Shown: positions 26,301-35,389, counted from the stretch's first letter. The stretch is 64,000 nucleotides of DNA from Candidatus Leptofilum gracile (GCA_016713825.1 JADJOJ010000007.1:496001-560000); one strand, 5' to 3'. The notes: a model not told the origin generated them from the letters alone. Program-made: numbers and translations.

Positions 26301-26321
26301 AAGTGACGGAAGTAAAAATTT

Positions 26322-26366
26322 AGGTGGGGCATGTCACCCAAGATGACATGCCCCACCTCTTTTTTT
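26322..26366 (+). terminator. strong intrinsic terminator
   Basis: AGGTGGGGCATGTCA at 26322-26336 pairs perfectly with 26344-26358 over a 7-base loop and is followed by CTTTTTTTGG. This is the clearest rho-independent terminator in this part of the window and isolates the roadblock gene from pyrG. Confidence 0.85.
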
Positions 26367-26381
26367 GGGAAACGAACGCAT

Positions 26382-26416
26382 GAGAAGTTCAACTTTTTGT
26401 GAAAGTTGAACTTCTC
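26382..26416. repeat. GAAGTT-type hairpin before pyrG
   Basis: GAGAAGTTCAACTTT at 26382-26396 pairs with 26402-26416. It lies in the pyrG leader, 20 bases before the start codon. The related hairpin at 29821-29857 uses the same words in the opposite order, so this is a mobile or copied repeat. A role in pyrG leader folding is possible but unproven. Confidence 0.6.
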
Positions 26417-26435
26417 CCTAAGATGAGGCAGAACC

Positions 26436-28091
26436 ATGACAAAATATATCTTCTTTACCGGTGGTGTGGTTAGCTCCGTGGGCAAAGGCGTAACGGCCGC
26501 CGCCCTGGGCCGCCTGCTCAAAGCCAGAGGCCTCTCCGTCGCCGTGCAAAAGCTGGACCCCTACATCAACGTAGACCCCGGCACCATGTCACCTTACCAG
26601 CATGGCGAAGTGTTTGTCACCGAAGATGGGGCAGAAACTGATCTGGACCTGGGCCACTATGAACGATTCATCGACATTAGCGCCAGCCAGGCGTCTAACG
26701 TCACCACCGGGCGCGTCTATGCCGAAGTGATTGCCCGCGAGCGACGCGGCGACTACCTGGGTGGCACCATTCAGGTGATTCCCCACATCACCAACGAGAT
26801 CAAGCGCAATATTCGGCTGGTGGCCGAGCAAAGCCAGGCCGATGTGGTGCTGGTAGAGGTGGGCGGCACTGTCGGCGATATCGAAAGCCTGCCCTTCATG
26901 GAGGCGCTACGGCAGATGCGCTCCGATGTGGGCCGCAAAAATACGCTGTACGTCCACGTAACCTTTTTACCTTACATCAAGGCCAGCCAAGAGTTAAAAA
27001 CCAAGCCCACCCAGCACAGCGTCCGCGAACTGCGCGGCATTGGCATCCACCCAGACGTGATCATTGCCCGTGCCGATCACCATATTCCCAAAGAACATAT
27101 TAAAAAGATTGCCCTGTTTTGCGATGTACGCAAGCGGGCTGTCATCCCTGCCGTTACCAGCGATATTTTGTACAACATTCCCTTGCTGCTAGAAAAAACC
27201 GGCCTGGGCGATTACGTCATCGAGCGGCTGAAGCTGAAAAAAGCCCAAAAACCAGACCTGAGCGACTGGCAGCAGATGATTGCCAACATTCGCAGCTCTA
27301 AAACCAAGATTCGCATTGGCATTGTGGGCAAATATGTCGAGCTGCACGATGCGTACATGAGCGTGCGCGAAGCGCTGTACCACGCCGGCATCAGCCACAG
27401 CCGCGAAGTCGAAGTGGCCTGGATTCATTCCGGCGACCTGGAGAAGAACAAGGGTTGGGAGCAGTTTGACGGGCTGGATGGCATTGTGGTGCCCGGCGGT
27501 TTTGGTGAACGGGGTGTGGAAGGGAAAATTTTGGCCGCTCGCTGGGCGCGCGAGAACAAAGTGCCGTATTTGGGGCTTTGCCTGGGCATGCAGGTGATGT
27601 GCATTGAGTTTGCGCGCCACGTGCTGCACAGTGACGAGCCGAACAGCACCGAGTTTGACAGCCAAACAGAGCATCCGGTTATCAGCCTGATGCCAGACCA
27701 GCACGCGCTGGAGGATATGGGCGGCACCATGCGGCTGGGTTCGTATCCTTGCCATCTGACGCCGGGCAGCAAAGCGGCAGCGGCGTATGATGCTGAACTG
27801 GTGCAAGAACGCCACCGGCATCGTTGGGAATTCAACAACAGCTACCGCGACAAACTTGAGGGTGCAGGCATGGTGTTTAGCGGTTTATCGCCAGACGGCC
27901 GTCTCGTAGAAATCGCAGAGCTAAAAGAGCATCCCTTCATGCTGGGCAGCCAGTTCCACCCGGAATTCAAAAGCCGCCCCAATCGCCCACATCCGCTGTT
28001 TGCCGCCTTTTTAGGGGCAGCCGTTGCGCGGCAAGATGATCGAATGATGAGCGTTAACGGAACGGCCGTTGTGGAAGAGGCAATTGGGTAA
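26436..28091 (+). CDS. pyrG: CTP synthase
   Basis: A 551-residue CTP synthase, the final step of pyrimidine nucleotide synthesis: UTP plus glutamine and ATP gives CTP. The amidoligase half begins KYIFFTGGVVSSVGKGVTAAALGRLL and contains LDPYINVDPGTMSPYQHGEVFV and EVGGTVGDIESLPF. The glutaminase half contains GGFGERGVEGKILA, the nucleophile Cys in YLGLCLGMQV and the His-Glu pair in GSQFHPEFKSRP. All key blocks are intact. ATG 26436 is right for the conserved N-terminus. The stop is followed by about 90 bases before msrA, with GGATTTTCTGTCC spacer. Confidence 0.97.
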   Translation: MTKYIFFTGGVVSSVGKGVTAAALGRLLKARGLSVAVQKLDPYINVDPGTMSPYQHGEVFVTEDGAETDLDLGHYERFIDISASQASNVTTGRVYAEVIARERRGDYLGGTIQVIPHITNEIKRNIRLVAEQSQADVVLVEVGGTVGDIESLPFMEALRQMRSDVGRKNTLYVHVTFLPYIKASQELKTKPTQHSVRELRGIGIHPDVIIARADHHIPKEHIKKIALFCDVRKRAVIPAVTSDILYNIPLLLEKTGLGDYVIERLKLKKAQKPDLSDWQQMIANIRSSKTKIRIGIVGKYVELHDAYMSVREALYHAGISHSREVEVAWIHSGDLEKNKGWEQFDGLDGIVVPGGFGERGVEGKILAARWARENKVPYLGLCLGMQVMCIEFARHVLHSDEPNSTEFDSQTEHPVISLMPDQHALEDMGGTMRLGSYPCHLTPGSKAAAAYDAELVQERHRHRWEFNNSYRDKLEGAGMVFSGLSPDGRLVEIAELKEHPFMLGSQFHPEFKSRPNRPHPLFAAFLGAAVARQDDRMMSVNGTAVVEEAIG

Positions 28092-28180
28092 TTGGGGGGA
28101 TTTTCTGTCCACATTATCCGGTGACTCAGTTACAATTCCCAACATCACAACAATCAACCCAACCGGGAAGGAAGGTTCCA

Positions 28181-28729
28181 ATGTCTACAAACGAAAACCG
28201 TATCGAAACCATCACGTTGGGTGGCGGCTGTTTTTGGTGCCTGGAAGCGGTCTATGATGAGATGCGCGGGGTGACAGATGTGCTGTCTGGCTATGCGGGC
28301 GGCCACATGGCCAACCCCACCTACCGCCAGGTATGCGCCGAAATCACGGGACATGCTGAGGTGGTGCAGGTGGCGTTTGATCCGGCGGTGGTTTCGCTAG
28401 AAGAAATCTTATCGGTTTTCTTCACCATTCACGACCCGACCAGCCTGAACCGGCAAGGGGCGGATGTGGGGACGCAATATCGGTCGGCGATTTTTTATCA
28501 TAGCGAGGGGCAGCGGGAAACGGCCGTTAACCTCATCAACGACCTCAACGCCGCCAACATCTGGGATAAGCCCATCGTTACAGAAGTAGAACCGATTGGC
28601 CAGTTTTATGTGGCAGAGGAGTACCATCAAAACTATTTTGCCAACAACCCGGGGCAAGGGTACTGCCGCGTGGTGGTAGCCCCCAAAGTGGCTAAATTCC
28701 GGCAGCGCTTTAACCATCTGCAAAAGTAG
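28181..28729 (+). CDS. msrA: peptide-methionine (S)-S-oxide reductase
   Basis: A 182-residue MsrA, which reduces S-epimer methionine sulfoxide in proteins and free methionine. The catalytic motif GCFWC is at residues 16-20 (nucleophile Cys17), followed by YAGGHMANPTYRQVC, GHAEVVQVAFDP and DPTSLNRQGADVGTQYRSAIF. Only one late Cys (GYCRVV) is present for disulfide resolution. GGAAGGAAGG before ATG 28181 is the ribosome site; a frame from 28121 has no family similarity at its front. Confidence 0.95.
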   Translation: MSTNENRIETITLGGGCFWCLEAVYDEMRGVTDVLSGYAGGHMANPTYRQVCAEITGHAEVVQVAFDPAVVSLEEILSVFFTIHDPTSLNRQGADVGTQYRSAIFYHSEGQRETAVNLINDLNAANIWDKPIVTEVEPIGQFYVAEEYHQNYFANNPGQGYCRVVVAPKVAKFRQRFNHLQK

Positions 28730-28750
28730 CTGAAGTTACAGGGGGGAGTT

Positions 28751-29809
28751 GTGAAATTTAAGCCCACGCTGCGCCACCTGCTTTATGCCGCTTTGGCCAT
28801 TCTGTTTGCCCGCTTTGTCTACCTGAATCGCGGGCAGTTGGTGGACATTGTAGCCGTCATACGCAATGGCGTCTGGTATTACCTGCTGGTGGTGGTAGCC
28901 CTGTTTGGTCTGGCCGTACAAAATCAGGGGCGACTTTACAGCAGCATTTACGCCATCCTTCATTTACCCCCAGAGCGCAAAAAGTTATCTGCCATCTTTT
29001 TGGTTTCCCGCTTCATGAGCGTGGCCGCGCCCAGTGGCGGCCTGTCTGGCGCGGTGCCGTTCATTCAGGATGCGCGGCGGCGCAAGCTGGCGGTGGGCAC
29101 GGTGCTGGTAGCCAATCTCATTTACCTGATTGTGTGGTACAGCACGTTTACGCTGGTGCTGCTCATTGGCCTGCTGCACCTTTTTCTGGTAAATGATCTG
29201 CAATGGTTTGAAATTGCGGAAACGATCATCTTGATTGGCTTTACGGCGCTGCTGATGGCGGTGTTGGCGCTGGCCTGGCTGGCCCCGACCTGGCTAAGCG
29301 CGATTTTGCATCGCTTTACGCAGCTGAGCGCCCGCATTGCCACCTGGCTCAAGCGGCCTGTGCCCATTACCGTGGCCCAAACAGATGCCCTGGCCGATGA
29401 GTTGAGCCATACCATTTATTTGCTGCGTCATGCGGGTTGGGGGCCGGCGTTACGGCCGTTTGCCATTGCCCTGCTCAACGAACTGCTCAACCTGCTGATT
29501 TTGTTCTTCGTGGCCCTGGCGTTTGGAGTGCAGATGAATTTGGGCGTGCTGGTGGCCACCTACAGCATCGGCATCCTCTTCTTCCTCATCTCGCCCACGC
29601 CCGGTGGGCTGGGCTTTGTGGAAGGCATCCTCATTTTGGTGATGACCTCGCTGGGCATTGCCGAGGAAAACGCCGCCACGATTACCCTGGCTTACCGGGG
29701 CTTCACCTTCTGGCTGCCGTTCATCCTCGGCTTTTTTGCCCTGCGCCGCCTGGAGCGGCTGAGCCGGGCCGAAGCGGCGCGGCTGGAGGAGCTTGGGCCA
29801 CAAAGCTGA
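28751..29809 (+). CDS. UPF0104 / lysylphosphatidylglycerol synthase-type membrane protein
   Basis: A 352-residue multi-pass membrane protein of the UPF0104 (AglD/MprF flippase-like) family. The motif FLVSRFMSVAAPSGGLSGAVPF and the C-terminal ISPTPGGLGFVEGILILVMTSLGI are characteristic. It starts with GTG 28751, preceded by GGGGG. Family members are thought to flip or modify lipid-linked molecules, but the substrate is not known. A paralogue at 33693 follows a phosphoesterase gene. Confidence 0.87.
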   Translation: MKFKPTLRHLLYAALAILFARFVYLNRGQLVDIVAVIRNGVWYYLLVVVALFGLAVQNQGRLYSSIYAILHLPPERKKLSAIFLVSRFMSVAAPSGGLSGAVPFIQDARRRKLAVGTVLVANLIYLIVWYSTFTLVLLIGLLHLFLVNDLQWFEIAETIILIGFTALLMAVLALAWLAPTWLSAILHRFTQLSARIATWLKRPVPITVAQTDALADELSHTIYLLRHAGWGPALRPFAIALLNELLNLLILFFVALAFGVQMNLGVLVATYSIGILFFLISPTPGGLGFVEGILILVMTSLGIAEENAATITLAYRGFTFWLPFILGFFALRRLERLSRAEAARLEELGPQS

Positions 29810-29820
29810 CAGAGCTAGGT

Positions 29821-29857
29821 GAAGAAGTTGAACTTTTGGCAAAAGTTCAACTTCTTC
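29821..29857. terminator. 17-bp perfect hairpin between convergent genes
   Basis: GAAGAAGTTGAACTTTT at 29821-29837 is exactly complementary to 29841-29857. It separates the UPF0104 gene from the convergent cmoB gene and can fold in both RNAs. It belongs to the same repeat family as 26382-26416. Confidence 0.65.
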
Positions 29858-29865
29858 AGGGTAGG

Positions 29866-30843
29866 TTACGGCCGTTTCGCCACCACCACCGCCCGCACCG
29901 GAGCCGGATACCCTTCCACCGTCCGGCTGGCATCCGCTTTATCCAAAAAATCGGGCAGCGACTTAAACGTCATCCAATCGGTTGAACGCTGTTCCTCGAT
30001 GGTCGTGGGCGTTACGTCCAGCACCTTCTCTTCCACAAAGCCACATTTGCGCAGCCAGCCCAGCAGCGTGGGCACCGAGGGAATAAACCAGACGTTGCGC
30101 ATCTGGGCGTAGCGTCCCTCCGGCACCAAAACCTGGCTTACCGAATCTTCGATGATGAGCGTTTCCAGCACCAGTTCGCCGCCGGGGCGCAGCGCCTCGC
30201 GCAGCGTCAGCAAATGGTCCAGCGGCGAGCGGCGATGGTACAGCACGCCCATCGAAAAAACAGTGTCGAACGCGGCCAGGCCGTCGGGCAGCGCTTCAAT
30301 GCCCAGCGGCAGCACGTAGGCGGGCACAGCCTCGCCCACAAAGTGGCGGATCGCCTGGTATTGGGCCACATACAGCAAAAATGGGTCTAGCCCGATGACC
30401 AATTTGGCCCCGGCCCCCGCCATGCGCCAGCCGTGGTAGCCGTTGCCACAACCGACGTCGAGGACGAGACGGCCGTTTAAATCCCCAATTCCCCCCTTCA
30501 ACCGATCCCACTTCCAATCGGAGCGCCATTCCGTGTCGATGTGCAGCCCAAACAGGCCAAACGGCCCTTTGCGCCACGGATGCAGCTGCCGCAGCTGGCT
30601 CTCTAACGCGGCTCGCTCTGCCGCAGACAAATTATCTGGCTGGCCGATGGTTACCCCGTCTTGCAAATTGATTTGTGATGGGGTGATGGTGGGCAGATTG
30701 CTGAGGAGGGTGCGCCAGTGGGGTAAACGGCCGTGCTGCCCCTCATCCAACGCCGCCGCCACCTGCCCTGGCAGCTGCGCCAGCCAGCCAGCCAGCCGAG
30801 GATAGTGAGGCAAAGAGGCAAAAAGCGGTTCGTAATTGACCAA
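29866..30843 (-). CDS. cmoB: tRNA uridine-34 carboxymethyltransferase CmoB
   Basis: A 325-residue CmoB, which transfers the carboxymethyl group of carboxy-SAM to 5-hydroxyuridine at tRNA position 34, giving cmo5U. Signature: an HPWRKGPFGLFGLHIDTEWRSDWKWDR region, SAM motif LVLDVGCGNGYHGWRMAG near residues 127-143, and SMGVLYHRRSPLDHLLTLREALRPGGELVLETLII. Downstream of cmoA on the same strand, as in many Gammaproteobacteria. Frequent in that class but uncommon in Chloroflexota as far as I know, so transfer is possible. Confidence 0.93.
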   Translation of the reverse strand: MVNYEPLFASLPHYPRLAGWLAQLPGQVAAALDEGQHGRLPHWRTLLSNLPTITPSQINLQDGVTIGQPDNLSAAERAALESQLRQLHPWRKGPFGLFGLHIDTEWRSDWKWDRLKGGIGDLNGRLVLDVGCGNGYHGWRMAGAGAKLVIGLDPFLLYVAQYQAIRHFVGEAVPAYVLPLGIEALPDGLAAFDTVFSMGVLYHRRSPLDHLLTLREALRPGGELVLETLIIEDSVSQVLVPEGRYAQMRNVWFIPSVPTLLGWLRKCGFVEEKVLDVTPTTIEEQRSTDWMTFKSLPDFLDKADASRTVEGYPAPVRAVVVAKRP

Positions 30844-30868
30844 ATTCAGTTTCTCCAGGTGGGGTTTG

Positions 30869-30950
30869 GAATTGAGTAATTGAGTAATTGAGGAATTAGG
30901 TAATTACGCCGCTGCATCAATTACCTAATTACCCAATTACCCAATTACCC
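30869..30950. repeat. AATTACC-word repeat between cmoA and cmoB
   Basis: GAGTAATTGAGTAATTGAGG, then AATTAGGTAATT (30894-30905), pairing with AATTACCTAATT (30919-30930) and CCAATTACCCAATTACCC. The repeat reaches into the cmoA stop codon. Same class as the other STRR-like blocks. Confidence 0.65.
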
Positions 30951-31685
30951 TTTCACCGCCAGCAGCGAGACAAAGTTAAACGCCTGAAACCACAAATCGG
31001 CCGAAGCAAAGCCCGCTTGGAGCAGCCGCGCCTGGTGCTGCGGCACCGTCTCGGCGATGAGCACATTTTCCAGCGCGGTCCGCTTTTGGCTGATTTCCAG
31101 ATCGCTGTAGCCGTTGGCCCGCTTAAAATCGTGGTGCAGCGTCACCAGCAGGCCATCCAGTTCCGCCGGCTCAAACAGCACCTTTTCCGACAAAATGAGC
31201 GCCCCGCCGGGCAGCAACCCGTCGTAAATGCGCTGGATGAGCGCGTCTCGCTGGGCAGGTGGCACAAACTGGAAAGTGAAATTTAGCACCACCACCGAGG
31301 CGTTGCTGATGAGCGTCTGGCAAATGTCGGCTTCTGCCAAATCCACGGGCAAGCCAGGGCCAGAACGGCCGATTATTTCCCCACACGTTTCGATCATGGC
31401 GGGAGAGTTGTCAACGGCCGTAATCCGAGCCCCAGGCTGCTGAATTTGCTGGCGCAGCGCCAACGTCACCGCCCCCAGCGAGCAGCCCAAATCATAGCAG
31501 CGGCTGTTGGGTTGGGCATACCGGCTGGCAATCTGCCCAATCAGCGGCAGCAGCAGCGTGTAACCCGGCACGGAGCGTTCAATCATGTCTGGGAAAACAG
31601 CCACCACCGCCTCATCAAATTCAAAAGGAGCCACTTGGCGCTGGGGAGCAGCATACAGTTTGTCGGATACTGGAGAGAGCGTCAT
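30945..31685 (-). CDS. cmoA: carboxy-S-adenosyl-L-methionine synthase CmoA
   Basis: A 246-residue CmoA, which converts SAM and prephenate to carboxy-SAM, the donor used by CmoB. FEFDEAVVAVFPDMIERSVPGY is the conserved N-terminal block, then YDLGCSLGAVTLALRQQI (SAM site, residues 64-80), VVVLNFTFQFVP and GALILSEKVLFE. An Arg that binds the carboxylate is expected in SVPGY/RSVPGY. Upstream gene of the pair, spacing about 100 bases containing a word repeat. It starts at ATG 31685. Confidence 0.94.
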   Translation of the reverse strand: MTLSPVSDKLYAAPQRQVAPFEFDEAVVAVFPDMIERSVPGYTLLLPLIGQIASRYAQPNSRCYDLGCSLGAVTLALRQQIQQPGARITAVDNSPAMIETCGEIIGRSGPGLPVDLAEADICQTLISNASVVVLNFTFQFVPPAQRDALIQRIYDGLLPGGALILSEKVLFEPAELDGLLVTLHHDFKRANGYSDLEISQKRTALENVLIAETVPQHQARLLQAGFASADLWFQAFNFVSLLAVKG

Positions 31686-31695
31686 AAATCATCTC

Positions 31696-31769
31696 GTTAG
31701 GAGTTACGCAGTTGCTCCGGTGGCACGGTGGGGACACCGGCCACAGCCCTTTAAGTGCGTAACTCTTAC
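31696..31769. mobile_element. MITE-like mini element, short copy
   Basis: A 74-base unit with near-terminal inverted repeats GAGTTACGCA (31701-31710) and TGCGTAACTC (31756-31765). The middle reads GTTGCTCCGGTGGCACGGTG and then GACACCGGCCACAGCCCT. The same ends and middle recur at 58187-58524 with an insertion between them. No transposase is nearby. Confidence 0.6.
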
Positions 31770-32001
31770 TCGTTTAGAATCACCAACCATTTCGGTGAAT
31801 TTCCATCTTAATATTAATTGTGTGGGTCAAGCAATATTTTACAGTAAAAGAAAGCGTCCTTCTAAAACCTGTTTTTAGTCCGCTTCCGGTCCACATCTCA
31901 GCATGGCTCTTGAACTGGGCAACGAATCTGGGAGGTAGTTCCATAATGAGAAAAAAAATGCTAAAGTAACCCAAATTTATTCACAGCGAGCAACGAACCG
32001 T

Positions 32002-33615
32002 ATGAAATTATTAATTTTAGGCATCGATGGGGCTACATTTGACCTGATACGGCCGTGGGCCAACGAAGGCAAGCTGCCCAACCTGGCCAAACTCATGCAG
32101 AATGGTGTCCACACCGATCTGCTTTCAACCCTCCCCCCCGTAACCAGCCCCGCCTGGCCCTCCTTCATGACCGGCTGCAACCCTGGCAAACACGGCGTTT
32201 TCGACTTCATCCAGCCGTCTGGAGCCAGCTACTCATTGGTCAACTCCAGCCTGATCAAAAAGCCTACCCTGTGGCAAATTTTGTCCAACATGGGCTACCG
32301 CGTGGGCGTGCTCAACGTGCCGGTTACGTACCCACCACAGCCCATCAACGGCTTCATGATCACCGGCATCCTCAGCCCCAAGCAGGGCACCATCAGCTAT
32401 CCCGCTAACTTGATCGACCGCTATCGCGGCACGCTGGGCGATTACCGCATCTCGCCCAACATTCAGTACAAAGCGGGCAATGAAGAAGCGTACATCAACG
32501 ATATTTACGATTTGATTCACGCCCACGGCAAATGGGCGCTGCACCTGATGCAACATGAGCCGGTAGACGTGCTGATGGTACACTTCATTGCCCTGGACAT
32601 CATGATGCACGCGCTGTGGAAATTGATGGACAGCAACCATCCCCGCCATGAGCCATCCCCATTTCGGGATGGCATTTTGGGCGGCTACCAGCTGGTGGAC
32701 AATTACATTGGCCAAATGTTGGCCCTGCTGCCGGAAGATGCTCACGTCATCACCATGTCTGACCACGGCTTTGGGCCGCTGCACCGCATTGTGAACCTGA
32801 ACAATTTTCTCATGGAAAAGGGGTTCCTCAAGCTAAATCGTTCGCCCAAAACTATTTTGAAATCGCTGGCGTTTAAGCTGGGGATTTCGCCCGCCGTCAT
32901 TTATCGGTTGGTGGAAAAGATTGGCCTGCAAAATATGGCGACGAAGGTGTCTAAAAATACGCGCAACCAGCTGCTGGGCAAATTTCTCAATTACGACAGC
33001 GTGGATTGGAGCCAGACGGTCGCCTACAGCATGGGGCACGTGGGGCAGATTTACCTGAACATGGCGGGGCGGGAGCCAAACGGCATTGTGACCCAGGCCA
33101 GTTACAAGCGCACCCGGCAGGATATTGTGGCGGCATTGCAAGATTTGGTGGATGAAAACGGCCGTTCCCTCATCACCCAAATCATCCTGCGCGAAGAAAC
33201 CTACCACGGCCCCTACACCGAAAAAGGACCAGACATCCACCTCATTTTGGACGATTACAACATCATCGCCTACCCGCTGTTTGCCACCAACGGCAAAATC
33301 GTCACCGAGCAAATTCGCGGCGACTCCGGCTGCCACCGCCGCGAAGGCATTGTGATTGCCCACGGGCCACAGTTCAAAGAAAATATGCAGCTCCCCATCA
33401 GCGCCGACATCATCGACATTGCCCCCACCATCTTTGCCCTGCTGGGCGAAGCGGTGCCACAGCATATGGACGGCGCGGTGCTGGTTGATTTCTTCAAAAC
33501 CCCGCCCGAGGTCACCTACTTCGACGCCGAACAAGAACTGCGCGACGCCCACACCCTCAATGAAACCGACAACAAGCAAATCGAAGACCGCCTACGCGAC
33601 TTAGGTTACCTCTAA
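32002..33615 (+). CDS. alkaline-phosphatase-superfamily phosphoesterase/phosphodiesterase
   Basis: A 537-residue enzyme of the type I phosphodiesterase/nucleotide pyrophosphatase group. Metal-binding and nucleophile sites are visible: ILGIDGATFDLI (first Asp), PPVTSPAWPSFMTGCNPGKHG (nucleophile Ser or Thr), HVITMSDHGFGPLHR (Asp-His) and SGCHRREGIVIAHGP (His). Related proteins in Chloroflexota and Thermoplasmata are found in glycan or lipid pathways. It has no signal peptide. It is followed by a hairpin and a UPF0104 gene, and the pairing suggests a role in lipid-linked head-group handling. Confidence 0.88.
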   Translation: MKLLILGIDGATFDLIRPWANEGKLPNLAKLMQNGVHTDLLSTLPPVTSPAWPSFMTGCNPGKHGVFDFIQPSGASYSLVNSSLIKKPTLWQILSNMGYRVGVLNVPVTYPPQPINGFMITGILSPKQGTISYPANLIDRYRGTLGDYRISPNIQYKAGNEEAYINDIYDLIHAHGKWALHLMQHEPVDVLMVHFIALDIMMHALWKLMDSNHPRHEPSPFRDGILGGYQLVDNYIGQMLALLPEDAHVITMSDHGFGPLHRIVNLNNFLMEKGFLKLNRSPKTILKSLAFKLGISPAVIYRLVEKIGLQNMATKVSKNTRNQLLGKFLNYDSVDWSQTVAYSMGHVGQIYLNMAGREPNGIVTQASYKRTRQDIVAALQDLVDENGRSLITQIILREETYHGPYTEKGPDIHLILDDYNIIAYPLFATNGKIVTEQIRGDSGCHRREGIVIAHGPQFKENMQLPISADIIDIAPTIFALLGEAVPQHMDGAVLVDFFKTPPEVTYFDAEQELRDAHTLNETDNKQIEDRLRDLGYL

Positions 33616-33622
33616 GATTTTC

Positions 33623-33690
33623 ATCAAAGATTTCACAGATTCACCAGATTTTTAATCATCTTTTCAATCTGCGAAATCTTTGATTTTTTA
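33623..33690 (+). terminator. hairpin repeat, second copy of the 2654 family
   Basis: ATCAAAGATTTCACAGATT at 33623-33641 and the complement of the 2654 arm at 33666-33684 pair with one mismatch and are followed by TTTTTTA. It fills nearly all of the 77-base gap between the phosphoesterase and UPF0104 genes. Confidence 0.6.
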
Positions 33691-33692
33691 TT

Positions 33693-34664
33693 ATGACATC
33701 ACCCGAAGACAGTTCCACGCCACCTGCGAAAACAAAAAATCGGCTCATAACCTTGCTTAAGGTGGGCATCACGCTCATCAGCTTGGCGTATGTGTTTACC
33801 AACGTACCCCTCAGCGAAATTGGGGACGGCATTCGGCAAGCGCGGTGGGGTTGGCTGTTTGCGGCCATGCTCATCAACTTTTCTGGGCTGGTGCTGCGCT
33901 CGATCCGCTGGGCAATTTTGCTCAACGGCATCGGCAGCCGCGTGCCGCTGCGGCAGCTGATCAAGCTCTATTTTGTGGGCGCATTTTTCAACGGCGTGCT
34001 GCCCTCCGGCTTTGGCGGCGACGTGGTGCGGGTCATCGAGGTGGCGGAAGATGTGCCGCAAGCGACGGCCGCGGGCACCGTCATCGTAGACCGGTTGAGC
34101 GGCTTGATGGGGCTGTTTTTGCTTGGCTTGCTGGTGATGGGGTTCAATCCTGAGGTATTTCCTCAAGAAATTTTGTGGCAGGTGGGCACCGTCTGTTTGT
34201 TGGGATTGGTCGGCGGCGGTTTGCTGCTGCGGGGCTGGCGCTGGTTCCCATTTTTGGAGACGCTGCTGAACAAACTGCCGCAAAAGGTGGCACGGCCGTT
34301 TCTAAAACTCACCGCCACCCTCAAAGCCCTCCCAACAAACTCATTGCTGCAAGCGTTGGGCATCTCGCTGCTGTTCAACTTTTTGCTGATTGGGCAGTGG
34401 ACGGCCGTTTCGCGCGGCATCAATTTAGAAATCAGCTACTGGTACCTCATGGGCGTCGTGCCCGTGATGGCCATTGCCCTGCTGGTCCCCTCCTTCAGCG
34501 GCCTGGGCGTGCGCGAAGCGATTGCCCCGCTGCTGTTTGCCGGGGCAGGCCTGTCGGAAGCGCAGGCGGTTACCCTCTCCCTCATGGTCTTCTTCGTCAA
34601 GCGAGCATCTGAACTGGTGGGTGCGCCGGTTTATTTGGTTTCGCTGTGGCGGAAACGGCCGTAA
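33693..34664 (+). CDS. UPF0104 / lysylphosphatidylglycerol synthase-type membrane protein, second copy
   Basis: A 323-residue multi-pass membrane protein of the same family as 28751. Motifs: ALRSIRWAILLNG-like RSIRWAILLNG, FFNGVLPSGFGGDVVRVIEV and PSFSGLGVREAIAPLLFAGAGL. It starts at ATG 33693 with a short cytosolic front (TSPEDSSTPPAKTKNRL). It probably works with the upstream phosphoesterase. Confidence 0.86.
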   Translation: MTSPEDSSTPPAKTKNRLITLLKVGITLISLAYVFTNVPLSEIGDGIRQARWGWLFAAMLINFSGLVLRSIRWAILLNGIGSRVPLRQLIKLYFVGAFFNGVLPSGFGGDVVRVIEVAEDVPQATAAGTVIVDRLSGLMGLFLLGLLVMGFNPEVFPQEILWQVGTVCLLGLVGGGLLLRGWRWFPFLETLLNKLPQKVARPFLKLTATLKALPTNSLLQALGISLLFNFLLIGQWTAVSRGINLEISYWYLMGVVPVMAIALLVPSFSGLGVREAIAPLLFAGAGLSEAQAVTLSLMVFFVKRASELVGAPVYLVSLWRKRP

Positions 34665-34763
34665 ACAGCCAAACTCTTCTTGCTTCAGTCAAATTCAAAC
34701 CATGCTATAATTCATTCTGCAAGATACGTCAGAAGCAATGGATGATTATGAGGATCAAAAATT

Positions 34764-34988
34764 ATGACCCAAATCGAATTGCAGGAAGCAGAAAAACAAT
34801 TTATGAAGCTGGTTGAAATGGCTGCGAATGGTGAAGAAATTATTATTTACAAAAACGAACGGCCGTTTGTGAAGCTGCTGCCCATTACGCCATCAATCCA
34901 GAAACGCGAGTTTGGTAGTGCCAAAGGATTGATCCAGATGGCAGACGATTTCGATGAACCGCTTGCAGATTTTGAGGAGTACATGTAG
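34764..34988 (+). CDS. Phd/YefM-type antitoxin
   Basis: A 74-residue antitoxin of the Phd/YefM type (IELQEAEKQFMKLVEMAANGEEIIIYKNERPFVKLLPI), with the C-terminal part (IQMADDFDEPLADFEEYM) expected to bind the toxin. It partners the PIN toxin that starts in the overlapping TAGTG. TATAAT lies at 34706-34711 in the leader. Confidence 0.88.
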   Translation: MTQIELQEAEKQFMKLVEMAANGEEIIIYKNERPFVKLLPITPSIQKREFGSAKGLIQMADDFDEPLADFEEYM

Positions 34989-35389
34989 TGCAATTTCTGC
35001 TGGACACGCATACATTTCTTTGGTTCATCAGTGGCGATGAACGCCTTCCATCAGCCGCCCGTGACCTTATCGCGGATATCGAAAATGAAATATTCTTGAG
35101 CGTTGCCAGCCTGTGGGAAATTGCCATAAAAGTCAGCCTAAAAAAGCTCAAGTTGGGCGCCCCCTTCGCAGAATTATTTCCAGGTCAGCTTATCAAAAAC
35201 GAGATCAACGTGCTGCCGATTGATTTTGAAGCACTAAACCTTGTAGCCAACTTACCATTCCATCACCGCGATCCGTTTGACCGCCTCATGATCGCTCAAT
35301 GCCTTACCCAAAACATGCCAATTATCAGCCGAGATAGCCAATTCACCGCTTATCAAGTCAACCAAATTTGGCAAAATCCGTCTGACTAA
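34988..35389 (+). CDS. VapC-like PIN-domain toxin
   Basis: A 133-residue PIN ribonuclease toxin. The four acidic residues expected at the metal site are present: D6 (LLDTHTF), E44 (LWEIAIK), D98 (DPFDRLMIA) and D116 (SRDSQF). GTG start at 34988 overlaps the antitoxin stop. Its last four bases overlap the convergent E1 gene stop. Intact and probably active. Confidence 0.9.
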   Translation: MQFLLDTHTFLWFISGDERLPSAARDLIADIENEIFLSVASLWEIAIKVSLKKLKLGAPFAELFPGQLIKNEINVLPIDFEALNLVANLPFHHRDPFDRLMIAQCLTQNMPIISRDSQFTAYQVNQIWQNPSD

